Part shown: piece by piece, positions 1 through 11,800 of the stretch | Layout of the letters: the number at the start of each line of letters is the position of its first letter | Position numbering within the stretch: position 1 is the first letter of the stretch | Origin: Panorpa germanica | Lineage: Eukaryota > Arthropoda > Insecta > Mecoptera > Panorpidae | DNA: 64,000 bases | NCBI GenBank assembly: GCA_963678705.1 | Contig: CAVMBN010000211.1 | Location: forward strand, 1 to 64,000 | Direction of reading: 5' to 3' | Position numbers and translations under genes: made by a program | Notes under the pieces: model-generated | Seen by the model: only the letters and a program-made list of their open reading frames with translations | Told to the model about the DNA's origin: nothing | Database searches by the model: none

Positions 1-2
1 AT

Positions 3-752
3 GATAGCTTGGGGGGTACCATATTGCTGCCTACTATGAAGGTAAAAATTGTTGACAATTTTGGTCGCGAGTTTCTAGTTCGTGCATTGCTCGATAGCGG
101 TAGTCAAGCATCATTAGTGACTGCTGAACTCTTAAAAGAATTGCGTTTACGCACAAACACTCATCCTAGTAAAATAATTGGCATAGGCAATAAAGCCACA
201 AAATTATATCACTCAGCAATTATAAACATACAGTCTAATTACGACAGAAATATTAATCACAAAGTGAATTGTCATGTAGTTGAATCTATCACTACGCATT
301 TGCCTCAAATTTTTATTGACACATCCAAAGTTATTTTTCCCAAAAATATTAAGCTAGCTGATGAGCAGTATAATGTACCCTCGAAAATATCATTGCTATT
401 GGGTGCGGATGTATATTTTGCCATTCTATTAGGTGGCTGTATTAAATTAAATAATGGCTCAGTTTTACAGAACACTACATTTGGATATGTAGTTGCAGGT
501 AAACTGCATAATCAATTTAATTATAATGTTATTAATGAGCCAAAAATGTTTCAAAATCAAAATAATTATTCAAGTAATATTATAGTATCTAATTTTGCCA
601 TTTCTGACCATACAACCCTTGAGAATGTTATGGGGCAATTTTGGATGACTGAGAAGGTCCCAGAAAAGACAGATAAGTTTACTGAGGAATATTTAAAGGC
701 TGAACATATTTTTAAAATTCAGTACTACTTGAAAATAATACTTTTACTGTAG
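3..752 (+). pseudogene. BEL/Pao retrotransposon, aspartic protease and start of pol (open at the left edge)
   Basis: The frame is open from base 3, so gag and the 5' LTR lie outside the window. An aspartic protease domain is visible from about residue 27: VRALLDSGSQASLV has the catalytic D-S/T-G core as DSG. A second conserved stretch, LLLGADVYF, follows near residue 130. The protease cuts the Gag-Pol polyprotein in the capsid. The frame closes at 750-752, and the reading continues in another frame just upstream of 755, so a small indel near 715-735 separates protease from RT. Pao-type pol is normally one frame, so this is most simply an inactivating lesion. The family call is firm; calling the copy inactive is inference. 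Confidence 0.85.
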
Positions 753-754
753 AT

Positions 755-3700
755 TTGCCATTAGTCAGCCCAGTAAATGAACTAGAATTGGGGGATTCTT
801 TCTCAGTCGCCCTGCAAAGATTCTATGTGTTAGAAAACAGATTTAAACGAAATCCTTCACTATTGAAGGTGTATAAAAAATTCATTGATCAGTATATAGA
901 GATGGGACATGCCAGGGAAATAGACATAAATTCTTATGATGTTTATAATACTCCTAATTATTTTTTAGCGCATCATGCAGTTACAAACGATGATAGCAAA
1001 ACTACTAAATTGCGTGTGGTCTTTGATGGAAGCATGCGTTCTAAAAATAAGATTTCTCTCAACGATGTTATGCTGAATGGTCCTGTGGTTCAAGGCGAGC
1101 TCTTCGATATTCTCCTACTGTTTAGAACTTATGTGTACACAATTGTCTGTGACATAGAAAAAATGTTCCGCTGTATTCTCACAAATGACACTTACAATGT
1201 CTTACAAAATATCTTATGGAGAGATGATCCAGGTAAGCCCATCAGTTGTTTGCAATTAAAAACTGTAACATATGGACTCAAATCTTCTACCTTTTTGGCC
1301 ACACGATGTCTCATAGAACTTGCCCATCGCTACAAACATAAATATCCTCTCGCAGCGAGAGCAATGTGCCATAATACGTATGTTGATGATGTCATAGTTG
1401 GGTGCGATGACGTGGAAGAGTTATCTGAATTAAAGTCTCAATTAATTGGTTTGTTACAATTAGGTAATTTTAAATTACACAAATGGTCTTCCAATCATCC
1501 CCCAGTGCTCGACGACATCTCTAGTGATAAAAAATATATCAATGAATTAGATTTGAATAAATCAGCCATTATTAAAACATTAGGTCTAAAATACAATGTT
1601 ATTTTGGATACATTTACTTTTAAATGTCCTAACACGAATAGTAACAATTTGAATACTAAAAGAAAAGTGCTTAGTTTTATTGGGACTTTATTTGACCCGT
1701 TAGGATTGATTGGCCCTATAATTGTAGTTGCCAAGTTAATCATGCAAGAGCTTTGGTTTTTGAAAATAGATTGGGACGCACCGCTGCCTGACAAACAATT
1801 ACAGATGTGGGAAAAGTTCCTTAATGGTCTAAAGATAGCAGACAGCATTTCAATAGATCGACTTATAAAGGAGGAAAATTTTGTCACTGCAGAATTAATA
1901 GGCTATGCAGACGCATCTATGAAGGCGTACGGGTGCTGCCTATATTTAAGAACCATTACAGCAAATGACAACGTAAAAACAAAATTAATTTGTGCCAAGT
2001 CTCGTGTGGCTCCACTAGGTAAGGTACTTACAATACCCCAACTAGAGCTAAATAGTGCAGTTTTGTTGGCACAACTTGCGGTTAGAGTTAGTAATTTACT
2101 CAAAACTAGATTGGAACATAGACTTTTCTTTTATTGTGATTCCAAAATAGTCCTTGCTTGGATTCAAGCGGACAAATTAAAAACCAATATCTATGTTAAT
2201 AACAGAGTAAAGAAAATAACAGAGCTCACAGATAAATTCTCTTGGTACTATGTAAAATCAGCTGATAACCCAGCTGATATAATTTCTCGTGGTATAGAAC
2301 CACAACACTTAAAAAATCAAAATCTTTGGTGGAACGGTCCCCAGTATCTATCCAATTCTCATTTTAAACATGATCATTATTTTGATTTAAATACAGTACT
2401 TCTATCAGACGATGAAGATAAAAACTGTAATGTTTGTAACATTGAAGTCGAACAAGCACCGTTAATGCTAGACTTGTTTAAAAAATTCTCCAATATCAAT
2501 AAGCTACAGCGTGTATTAGCTTATGTGTATAGATTCTTTAATAATTGTAAAAAGGCAGTACACAGTTCAATTTGTTCTTATCTTACTATTTCTAAAAATA
2601 ATATTTGTGGACATTTATCTCCACAAGAACTTCATAATTCTTTATTAATTATCATTCGCTCAGTTCAAAGGCAAATATTTTTTAAAGAAATAAAATGTCT
2701 CTTAGGTGGTATCATTATCAAGACCGGTATAGGTAATCTCCACCCTTTCATAGACAGCACTGGTTTAATTCGTGTTGGTGGCAGATTGCAAAATGCAGGC
2801 ATTGCAAAAGATAAAATGCACCCAGTCATACTGCCAAAGGACAACAATATCACTTCTATCATAATCAAAAATGAGCACTTACGTTTGCTCCATGCTGGTG
2901 CTAGATTAGTACTCAGCTCCTTGTCTCAAAAGTTCTGGATTATCAATGGCATACGGGAGGTCAAAAAGGTACTATACAAATGTGTTATATGTTCACGATT
3001 GAAGGCTGAATCTGCTAAACAATTGATGGGTTCTTTGCCAGCTGACAGAGTTACAGCTACAAGACCATTTCAGCATGTAGGTGTAGATTTTTGTGGACCT
3101 TTTAACATAAAGATAGCTCGCATACGTAAACCATTGATTACAAAAGGTTACATTTCATTGTTTGTTTGCTTTTCTACAAAGGCCATACACATGGAAGTGG
3201 TTTCTGATTTAAGAACTGAAACATTCTTGGCATGTCTCAATCGTTTTATTTCTAGACGAGGCATGCCTACTAAAATTTATTGTGACAATGCTAAAACATT
3301 CAAGGGTGCTGCTAATGAATTAAAAGAGTTGTATAATTTACAGACTAATAAGTCTCATAGAAATAATGTTATAAGTTTTTGTAATAATCTATATATAAAA
3401 TTTATGTTTATACCCAGTTATGCTCCTGAATTTGGTGGTATATGGGAAGCAGGGGTCAAAAGTGTGAAGCACCACCTTAAGAGAGTAGTTGGTAATTTGG
3501 CCTTAACTTATGAAGAATTAAATTCAGTTGTCATACAGATTGAAGGTGTGCTAAACTCAAGACCACTGCTTCCACTAAGCCCAAATGAATATAAGTATTT
3601 GACTCCAGCACATTTTCTAATTGGCACTGCTCTGATTGAATACCCTGAAGTTAATTTAACAGAGGTACCAGTCAATCGTCTTAAGTTTTGGAATATTGTT

Positions 3701-3976
3701 AAAAAACTAAAACAAGACTTTTGGCAAGCTTGGTCTAAGGATTATCTCACACAGCTTCAGAGCCGTCCCAAGTGGAAATATGCTAATGAGAACCTGAAAG
3801 AAGGTGATTTAGTTATTGTAAAGAATCTAAACTCACCCCCATTAAATTGGCCAATGGCCAGAATCACAAAGGTCTTTTTTGGTAAAGATGGAAAGGTGAG
3901 AGTGGCGGAAATAAAAATTGGTGATAAGATCTACAACAGACCCATCACAAAATTGTGTAGATTACCACTGAATTGA
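755..3976 (+). pseudogene. BEL/Pao retrotransposon pol: reverse transcriptase, RNase H, integrase, DUF5641
   Basis: This 1073-residue frame is intact in itself. Domain order is RT (catalytic YVDD near residue 210), RNase H (YADAS near 382, YCDSK near 460, ADNPADIISRG near 502), an integrase zinc-binding region (H.. then CVIC near 712-750), and the integrase core with its D,D,E triad at GVDFCGP (near 775), YCDNAKTF (near 842) and GGIWEAGVK (near 893). A C-terminal DUF5641-like segment (residues about 990-1065) is typical of Pao-family elements. The domain order and the YVDD motif identify BEL/Pao rather than Gypsy or Copia. The first listed codon is TTG because the real upstream reading is displaced by the indel near 730. 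The preserved domains suggest a young insertion. Confidence 0.92.
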
Positions 3977-3977
3977 T

Positions 3978-4510
3978 TGTTGTGTACATTATGCAATTGA
4001 TAATGTATGCTAAAATGTTAATTACGTTTTCTGTTATCTTTAGAATAATTGTTATTTTGTTTTATTTTATATTATTCTCATACAATTATGTAGACTATCA
4101 TAGATTTAAGAAGTTTGTAAATTTATGTAGCTCTATGTATTAATGTATTTTTATATATATTTTAAGTTGGTTGTGGGATCAGCTACGTTCTGCTGGCTGG
4201 TAATTTATGTTCAGTACAAAATTAGCACAGAACATAAAATGTGTCTCTGTTGACATTCTAGTTTAATATTGTATTGTTGTCTCTGGTAGAAATCTTACTC
4301 AGGGCAACACAGCGACGTGTTGGGCAACACAACGACGACTGCTGTGCACGCTACAGCCGTATGGCATTCGAGTCACTCGTGTTTTGGCTTTTGCACTGTC
4401 GTAGCATGATTCGCAACCATTTTATATTACAAGAATTTGTGGTTAAATTTATATTAAAAAGTGTAAAATTATTTTATCATTAAAACAATTGAATAATTAT
4501 TCAATCTACA
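3978..4510 (+). repeat. Probable 3' LTR of the BEL/Pao element
   Basis: The segment begins with TGTTGTGTAC two bases after the pol stop codon and could end at TCTACA (4505-4510), giving the TG...CA ends expected of an LTR. Helicase homology of a Helitron resumes immediately afterwards. No protein-coding ORF of interest lies in it. The 5' LTR is outside the window, so the boundaries cannot be confirmed by pairing; this is inference from position and termini. Confidence 0.5.
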
Positions 4511-5731
4511 AATACTCGCATGGTTTTATTTCGTACACTACCCGTCATTCCAAGATCTACTGCTGCCGACGAAATAAACGCTTGCCTCAAAGCATCAAAT
4601 CTGTGGCGATATGTAAAGAAACTTCAACTGTCTGTAAATATGAGAATTGCATTGTTGAACGATCTATCTGCTGATGATTTCTCGAAGCAATTGCTGACTA
4701 TCGGTAATGGCCGTGTTCCTGTTGACAAATCGAGAGGTTTGATTTCATTTCCTCCAAATGTTTGCAATTTTGTATCATCAAAAGACGAGCTTATCAACAA
4801 AGTATTCCCGGATATCATTGCTAACCACAAAAATACTAAATGGTTAAGTGAGCGAGCAAATAAAGATGTAGATGACCTCAATTTTATAATTCAAAATCAA
4901 ATCGTAGGTACTCTGTATTCATTCAAATCTATCGACTGTGTAACAAACGAAGAAGAAGCCACTAATTATTTAAGTGAATTTTTAAACTCCTTGGATGTGC
5001 CTGGTTTACCACCGCAACATTTAAAACTTAAGGTTGGCGCGGTAGTCATCATGCTTAGAAATTTAATCCAACCAAAACTGTGCAATGGAACGCGTTTGGT
5101 GATAAAAAAACTGATGAGCAATGTGATTCACGCGTCGATACTTTAAGGAAAAATTAAAGATGAAGGAGTTCTTATTCCAAGGATTCCGATGATCCCAACG
5201 GATATGCCATTTGAGTTTAAACGAATTCAATTCCCGATTCGTCTTGCCTTCGCCATGACGATCAACAATTCACAGGGCCAATCCTTGACTATTTGTGGCC
5301 TCAATCTAGAAAGTGCATGTTTTTCTCATGGTCAATTGTACGTGGCATGCTCACGTGTCCACAAACCATTCGCTTTATTTGTTCTTGCGCCTGACCAAAA
5401 AACAAAGAATGTCGTTTACCACAAGGTGCTTGAATGAAAATCCCATTAATGAATTAATCCGAGTGTATTCCAATCTGCACAACATAGTTTTCAATCATTT
5501 TTTTCTGACATGAGTTTGAATTACTTAATTATTATTATTTTTTTAATTTTTATTCTCATTCTATATGTTTTCATCATCATTCATCATAATAAAATACTTT
5601 TATGTTTCTATCTATATTAATATTATTTTGTATCATTGTATTACGTTCATCAAAGCCTAAATTAGTTCAGCTAAAAGGTAACACGACATTCATTGACTGT
5701 TAGGCGGTACGAAGTTCGCCGGGTCAGCTAG
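4511..5731 (+). mobile_element. Helitron remnant, 3' part
   Basis: The remnant contains the C-terminal half of a Helitron PIF1-like helicase (4520-5437) followed by about 290 bp of AT-rich DNA and a typical Helitron 3' end. The terminus is a short hairpin (GGCG at 5703-5706 paired with CGCC at 5717-5720), then CTAG at 5728-5731 followed by T, which matches the CTRR|T rule. The left side stops where the BEL LTR appears to end, so the Helitron was probably the host of that insertion and continues beyond the window. Confidence 0.8.
4520..5437 (+). pseudogene. Helitron PIF1-like helicase, C-terminal fragment with an internal stop
   Basis: Helitron helicases unwind DNA during rolling-circle transposition. 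The reading starts in the segment that normally reads ...DFRQTLPVIPRGT and continues through INACLKASNLWRYVKKL, MRIALL, GLPPQHLKLKVGAVVIMLRN and CNGTRL. After an in-frame TAA at 5144-5146 the same frame resumes at 5189 with FPIRLAFAMTINNSQGQSL and FSHGQLYVACSRV, the late helicase motifs. The N-terminal helicase motifs and the Rep domain are absent. Truncation plus the stop make this a dead copy. Confidence 0.88.
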
Positions 5732-6227
5732 TTACTTTAATAAAATAAATATATTTCAATCCATTCTTTTTTCTTAATTATGATTTCTGTATTAATTTTT
5801 ACATATCATTAGGTTTATAGCTTGTAAATTCTCGTAGTTAATATTTAAATACATATATTATATACTTATAGAATACATAAGGAATATCATATATCTTAAC
5901 TTTTTTATTATTAATTTTTTATTATACTTTGTAAATAAATATTTATATGCATAACGATTAGACTGTTTAAATTAAAATTATTTTTTTTATGTGAATATTA
6001 ATACATACAATACGTTTTGGTTGTATATCCGGACTACAATGCGTGACGTCATAAATTCGTTGTTAGGCCTTGTATCTAGGTGGTGTTGATATATTTCAAA
6101 CTTAGACCTTATTGCCGTAAAGTTATTTAAACCACGCCTATAGGTTCCTAATTGTACCCAATTGTAAACTAAAACTCCTGCAAATATAAATCACTTAAGT
6201 TAGACAATGTAACAAGAATTATTTTAC
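5732..6227. other. AT-rich intergenic DNA, no gene seen
   Basis: No recognisable protein homology, RNA gene or terminal repeat was found between the Helitron terminus and the end of the zinc-finger pseudogene. Confidence 0.6.
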
Positions 6228-6741
6228 CTATACTCTTTCATCAAAATGAGATTTCTGATGAACCTTTAAACTACTAGCGTTGGAGAAAAATTTATTACAT
6301 ACTGTGCAAGGAAACGGTTTTAAACCTAAATGTGTATTTTCATGTTTTTTTAATTTAGATGCATTACCAAAAGTTTTATTACATATTGCGCAAGAAAATG
6401 GCTTTACCCCTAAGGCCCTTATTCTGTAACTTTTCAAAAAATCGACCTTATTATTTAGCGGTGGAAATATTTAATTTTTTCATCGATAGAATAAGGTCGC
6501 TGTATTTAAAATATCTAAAGTGGTATTCTGTAGGCAAAATTTTCCATCGCCCTTATAATATGCAGCGGTGAAACAGTATAAACTGGTATTCAATTTCATT
6601 ACATCATTTTCATCAATTTTAGAAATATTTTACCAATCACGACATTCAAAATATTCAAATATTTAAAAATCCAAACACTAGACAAGTACGAATACACGGT
6701 GTACACTTGTCAAAATTTTTTCAAGAAATATACAATATAAT

Positions 6742-6972
6742 TTATATGTTGATTTTTTGTCTGAGCATCCGGAGTTCAGACAAAATAAAGGTATTCCTTC
6801 TAATCCATCATATTTAAAAGATATGGTGAAGGAATTAGCAGAATTGTTTAATTGTAGTGGATTGAAATCTCGTCAATACTCTTACAGCAACTATACTGAA
6901 AGTAACACTGCTGATGTACAAGAAGTAAAAGCATCTTTAATTTTAGAGCCCCAGACATGTTATATTGTTTGA
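6742..6972 (+). pseudogene. Myb/SANT-like DNA-binding ORF of the Harbinger element (fragment)
   Basis: The frame reads FLSEHPEFRQNKGIPSNP then a helix around LKDMVKELAELFN, resembling the zeste/Myb-SANT DNA-binding domain of the second Harbinger protein, which helps bring the transposase to the element ends. Initiation is unclear: the frame runs back to a stop at 6739-6741 with no ATG, so either an upstream exon is missing or the copy is decayed. About 75 residues remain. The assignment rests on a short resemblance plus position inside the element. Confidence 0.5.
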
Positions 6973-7514
6973 ATAATCGTCTATTTTATTTACATAGTTT
7001 GTAATTATTTAATTTGGTTCTTTGTTGTGTCCCAATGTCGTAAGGGTTCACTCTTATTTTAGTTCTCAAGCAATTAACAGCATAACATCAAATTAAATAA
7101 ATTATACAAATATGAATACAATACTTTGTACTGTATTAATTGCCAATTCATTTACATGTTAGAATATGAAGTACAATAATTAGAAATGTGTTGCTAAAGA
7201 TAACCAGAGTTGTTCATTTATATTGACTATAATATATTATACAAAGTATATTAAAATATGGAATACAAATATTGTAATTACTTAAAATATATTTTACAAA
7301 TTCATTTCATTAAAATAAGTAATTATTGTACCCGCTAAACACAGTTACATGTGTCAAAGGTTATCTAACATAACAAAATTTACTCATTATAATTAAATAT
7401 TACTAGATTTTGCTGAAGCAAAATATTACATGTAAGGTAACATCCATGTGCTGTGTTTTGTGTCTATCTTATTCTTTATTAAGCATATAAATTCTATGCT
7501 AATTTAATTTTTAG

Positions 7515-7843
7515 ATTCCAAATTCCATAGTCACACATTGATCCTGGGTACCTTGCTTTTACTGCCAACAATATCAGGTTTGAATTGCATACCTGTAATG
7601 ATAATGTGCTTCATTTATAATATAAAGCAACAACTGTACATCAAATATTATCTCCAAGCATATACTTACAGCTTTAAACTTTGTGCTAACATTACTGCCA
7701 GGATAAGCAAATGCAGAATAATCCTTATCGTAAACCATTGACAAAACAATTCTAACGTGTACGCAGTCTATGACCCCCAGATCTCCAGCAACTTCAAATT
7801 TTTCATAGAAGCTAAATAAAGATTTATAATAAAGTATTGTCAT
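7515..7843 (-). pseudogene. HARBI1-like transposase (DDE_Tnp_4), two-exon relic
   Basis: The first exon (7670-7843) reads FEVAGDLGVIDCVHVRI, matching the family motif around the first catalytic Asp, and YSAFAYPGSNVSTKFKAV. A 77-nt intron (7593-7669) starts GTAAGT and ends TTACAG. The second exon, starting at 7592, reads CNSNLILLAVKARYPGS then CDYGIW, which matches the conserved ARYPGSxxD segment with the second catalytic Asp. The N-terminal part and the last acidic residue are not recognisable. Splicing joins the exons in frame. Confidence 0.75.
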
Positions 7844-8464
7844 TAAAAATTACCAATTATAAACAATAAATTTAAAGAATAATTAACTTACCCTAATTCA
7901 CCTGAAGTAATAATTGACAAACAAGCTAACCTCACTTTCTGATATATTTATATATTCATATGTAAACATATAAATACTAACTTCTTTTCTACTTTTTTTG
8001 TAGAATCTTCCAACTACAGCAAATATGAAATCATTTATAAACATATATTTATAAAATACACTTTCACTTGAATACTGTGTATTAAAATTGTTTGACAGAT
8101 ATAAAAAATACAGCGATGAAACATTTTAAAGTCACCATTAAAGGCGACCTTATAATTTGGTCGATTTTTTTCCAGCGACAAAAATAAAATCGATGAAAAT
8201 TGCTTACAGAATACCAAATAAAAAACCATCGCTTTTGTGGCGGCATTTTGCAGCGATGAAATTTTTTCACCGGTGGAAATAGTGTACAGAATAAGGCCCT
8301 AAATGTATGTTTATATGTTGTTTTAAATGCGACGATTGACTAAACCTTTTATTACACTCTTTGCAAGAAAATGGTTTTAAACCTAAATGTGTGTTTTTAT
8401 GTTGTGTCAAATCAGACAAACCAGTAAATGATTTATTACATATACCACAAGGGAATGGCTTCAA

Positions 8465-8814
8465 ACCTCAAATCAGTCTCGTTGCGTGTAAAAAGATTTA
8501 AACAGGCAAGAGACGATAACTTGTAAAGTTGCACCCCAAACAAGTGTATCCAATGTTTACAATGTAACACAGTACAAAATGATAGGGTACAAACAATTGT
8601 AGTGTCAAAATTTCTGGTCAAAAATATTGAGAATCGTTAAAATTTGTGCCAAACCATGTAGGCTTTAAAAACAAAAATAAATATCAAATAAAAAATGTCA
8701 AAAAAATTAAAAATTCAACAACAATTTTTTCCTTAAAAATGAACCAAAAAGAAATAGAAAAAAAAATTAAATAAATATAAAATTTGAATAAAAATATATT
8801 AAAAACCTAAAAAA
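8465..8814. other. Intergenic DNA upstream of the thioredoxin-like gene
   Basis: Very A-rich towards the end. It presumably contains the promoter and 5' UTR of the gene starting at 8815, but no clear TATA box or other signal was picked out. Confidence 0.5.
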
Positions 8815-11800
8815 ATGATTGTAGAACATTGGACGTTTGGGTATCCAGATTTTCTAAATGCAATGGATAAATTCTCCAAAATATCAAGTACGAAAGTCGT
8901 GGTATACTTTTACGCTCGTCTAAAGATCCCGGACGGAAAGAGCTGGTGCAAGGACTGTGTGAGAGGTAAGACACTCTTAAGTTTCCTTTCTTAAACTCCT
9001 TGAGTAGTCAGACAGTGTTCGGGAGGGCATATTATCTCTTACCACTACATAGACCATGTATATGTATTATAATCCACACAAACAAATAATAAAAGGGGTG
9101 TGTTAATAAATGCATGCAATATTCATATTTGTATATCAATATCTTACTTTTATTTTTAATTAATGTTAGAATTAAGATTTCTTTGTCTCAATTCATTTAT
9201 ATTTTATGCCTAGTTGTTTCATATACACTGCTCTCTGTGGGCAAACCATAATACTTCTTATGTAAACATCTTTTGTTTATATGAGTCACTTTACTAGGGT
9301 TCGACACTACGCATTTGGTCCTAATTCGTTCTTATCGCTTCAACACTCAAACCTACAGCACGCTTAACCTTTTTGGTGCATATACATAAAATAATAATTA
9401 CACACATTTTTATTTATAACTTAAACCGCGAGTTACTAGTATTAGTTTTGCAGCTCAAAACAACCAATGAAAATGCTGTATTAGATCATGTGATCCATTA
9501 CAACTCAAAGTATTCCTTTTTGTCGTTGCAGCTTCTCCATTGATTAATTCAGCGGTTCATGAATTTCCCGATCATACAGCTTTTGTTAGGGCAGACGTTG
9601 GATTAAAGCCAGAGTAAGTAAACTAATAAATCTCACTAACAGAATTTGGTTTGTGAACTTTTCTTTCTAGGTATCGATTCTTTAATGAGCTTGTGTCCTC
9701 ATTTTTTAGTGGTCGATTTTTCAATTTTTGGTTGAAATTGATGTTAATAAATGTGCATTGGCGTGTCTATTGTATTAAATATCTAAATATTAACGGAGAT
9801 ATAGCAATTAAAAATTTGAATTGTAGTTTTAGCGCTAGAAATGGTCGGCCATATTTGTATGACGTGAAATGCATTTTAATGTCAGTTATTTGTTGAGTAA
9901 AGAGAGAGTAAAGAGTCTTTTTCCAACATCATTCATTAAGTATTTCTGTTTCTTTCCCACATGGATATATTCTTTTTAAGTTCACTTTCATCTCATTTAT
10001 TCCAAAGTGAGAGAGAAACGAGATGCGGTTAGACAAGTAAAATATATTTTTCACCGTTACACTTGTATACTTGTAAAGTATTTCGTTCAGGACAGTATGC
10101 TTAAAGTATATGCTATCCTTTTTCAACAAATATTTCTTAAATGGTAATAGACAGACGCTATCTCCCTCAATCCCCGAATAGAATGTATATAGACGAAGAT
10201 AGAATCTAGCGATGGTAAGACAGAGGTTTTAAACCTAACGCAGACCTGCCGATCGTGGATTTTTAAATCACCAAAACAATGTAAAAAACTAATATAACGA
10301 GTATTGTTGAAGATGAATAATATTCATTAAAAAAATCACGATCCGTACTAAAGATTACATCTATTTATTTCTTCATTTAAATATTTATATTTTGCAGACT
10401 CTAAAAAGTAGAATTCCATTAAGTTTTATACCCCTGCTAGTGTCAAGTTTATAACTCCGGTCATAAATCATAAACCGACTCCGCTTTTAATTCAGCAGTG
10501 AACTGTCGTTGCGATCTCTATAGCTCATAAAAAGGGCCTTTCCTATGAACGACTGAATAGAAAACGAACGCGTTCCAGACAAAAAACTCATGATATGTAA
10601 TAGAAATTAAGTAGAATTTACTCCAAAATGTTTACTGGGAAGATTGGTGACCTTACACAAGGATTGTGATGTCACATGCACTTGGAACGTGTACAACGTT
10701 GAATCCCTTTAATAATTAAAGAGACAATATGACTTTTTTAATTGTTAATATCTTCTAACATATAAGGAGTTATTAACAAATAATTGAACATTTGAGCTTC
10801 TAGTAACCCACTTTATCAATATATAGCACAGCTTTATAGAAATTAAGACATAGGACACAAGCCTATTCTTTATTGGCGTATTGTATGCGAAATAGCAATT
10901 TCATTTTATTAAATATCCAAAAATTGACGGATATATATCTCAAAAACCAGAGATGTGCGTTTTTCAAATACATATATTCAAAATGCAAATACAAAAAAGT
11001 AAATACCTATTTTCTATTTTGTATTTAAATACCTTGTAAGAGTATATAATTTTATATTTTATTTGAAAACTTTTACAAACCTATTTTCTATTTGGAAAAT
11101 ACAAAATACTTTTTTCATTTTTGTTAAACCCTTAAAATACCACCAACCACCAATTTCTTGGTAACCCGTAATTTTGGAAAAAAGTGGGCCTTTTTTGCTG
11201 TATAATTTTGTATTCGTTAGTCAATTTGTATAAAAAATTATTTGTTATTTTATGTAAAAATAATATAGAACGAGAAACATTTCAATTCAAAAATGGAACG
11301 AAAATTTGAAATGAAATTCAATACACAACAAAGACTGTCGTCGCTTACGACGGAGGTAAAAACTAGTAAGAATATAAGATCATAAATATACACCTGGGAC
11401 ATTATAATAATAACTAGAGCTTTTTGGCGTGTATGATTTGAATCCAATAAAATAATTCGTAATTACATTTCATATTTAATTCTATTTTTAAATAGAAATA
11501 ATAAACTTGCTCAATAATAAAATAATTTTTCATATAAATTGACTAAAAGAATATATTTTTTTCAACAAAATATAAAATATTTTCAATTTATTCCTTATTT
11601 GACCAACTTTTTTTCAAAATTTGAGATTTTTTTTTTTGATTTTTAAATCAGGTACCAAAATTAGCCCATATATCAAATTTCAACTTTCTAGCGCAATTTT
11701 TACTTTCGGCAAAAACCGCCCACGTGCCCCCAAATACAATTTTTGAATCTTGAATTATTTTTTTTAATAACACGTTTTATTATTTAATAATAAAAAGTTT

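Larger units (their letters stand above)
6414..8299 (-). mobile_element. PIF/Harbinger DNA transposon with TAA target duplication
   Basis: The 1886-bp element has 15-bp inverted termini with one mismatch (GGCCCTTATTCTGTA at 6414, and GGGCCTTATTCTGTA read inward from 8299). TAA flanks both sides (6411-6413 and 8300-8302), the target duplication of PIF/Harbinger elements. Subterminal CGATGAAA-like repeats occur near both ends. Inside are a two-exon HARBI1-like transposase relic on the minus strand and a Myb/SANT-like ORF on the plus strand, the usual divergent pair. The element sits inside a zinc-finger reading frame. Confidence 0.9.
6228..8464 (-). pseudogene. C2H2 zinc-finger gene, 5'-truncated and split by a transposon
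   Basis: Two exonic pieces flank a transposon. The upstream piece (8300-8464, minus) has fingers FPCGICNKSF..HKNTH and FSCKECNKRF..HINIH. The downstream piece (6228-6413) has FSCAICNKTF..HENTH and FPCTVCNKFF..HQKSH, then stops after FDERV. Removing the insert and one copy of the TAA target duplication joins the pieces in frame across the standard inter-finger linker (HLGVKPFSC). The N-terminus is missing: above 8464 the reading meets a stop and non-homologous sequence. Such proteins bind DNA in the nucleus. Four fingers remain; it is unlikely to be functional. Confidence 0.88.

Noticed and set aside
4274..4674. Two short ORFs within the LTR/Helitron junction
   Set aside because: They lie in the presumed LTR or in a shifted frame of the helicase and show no homology.
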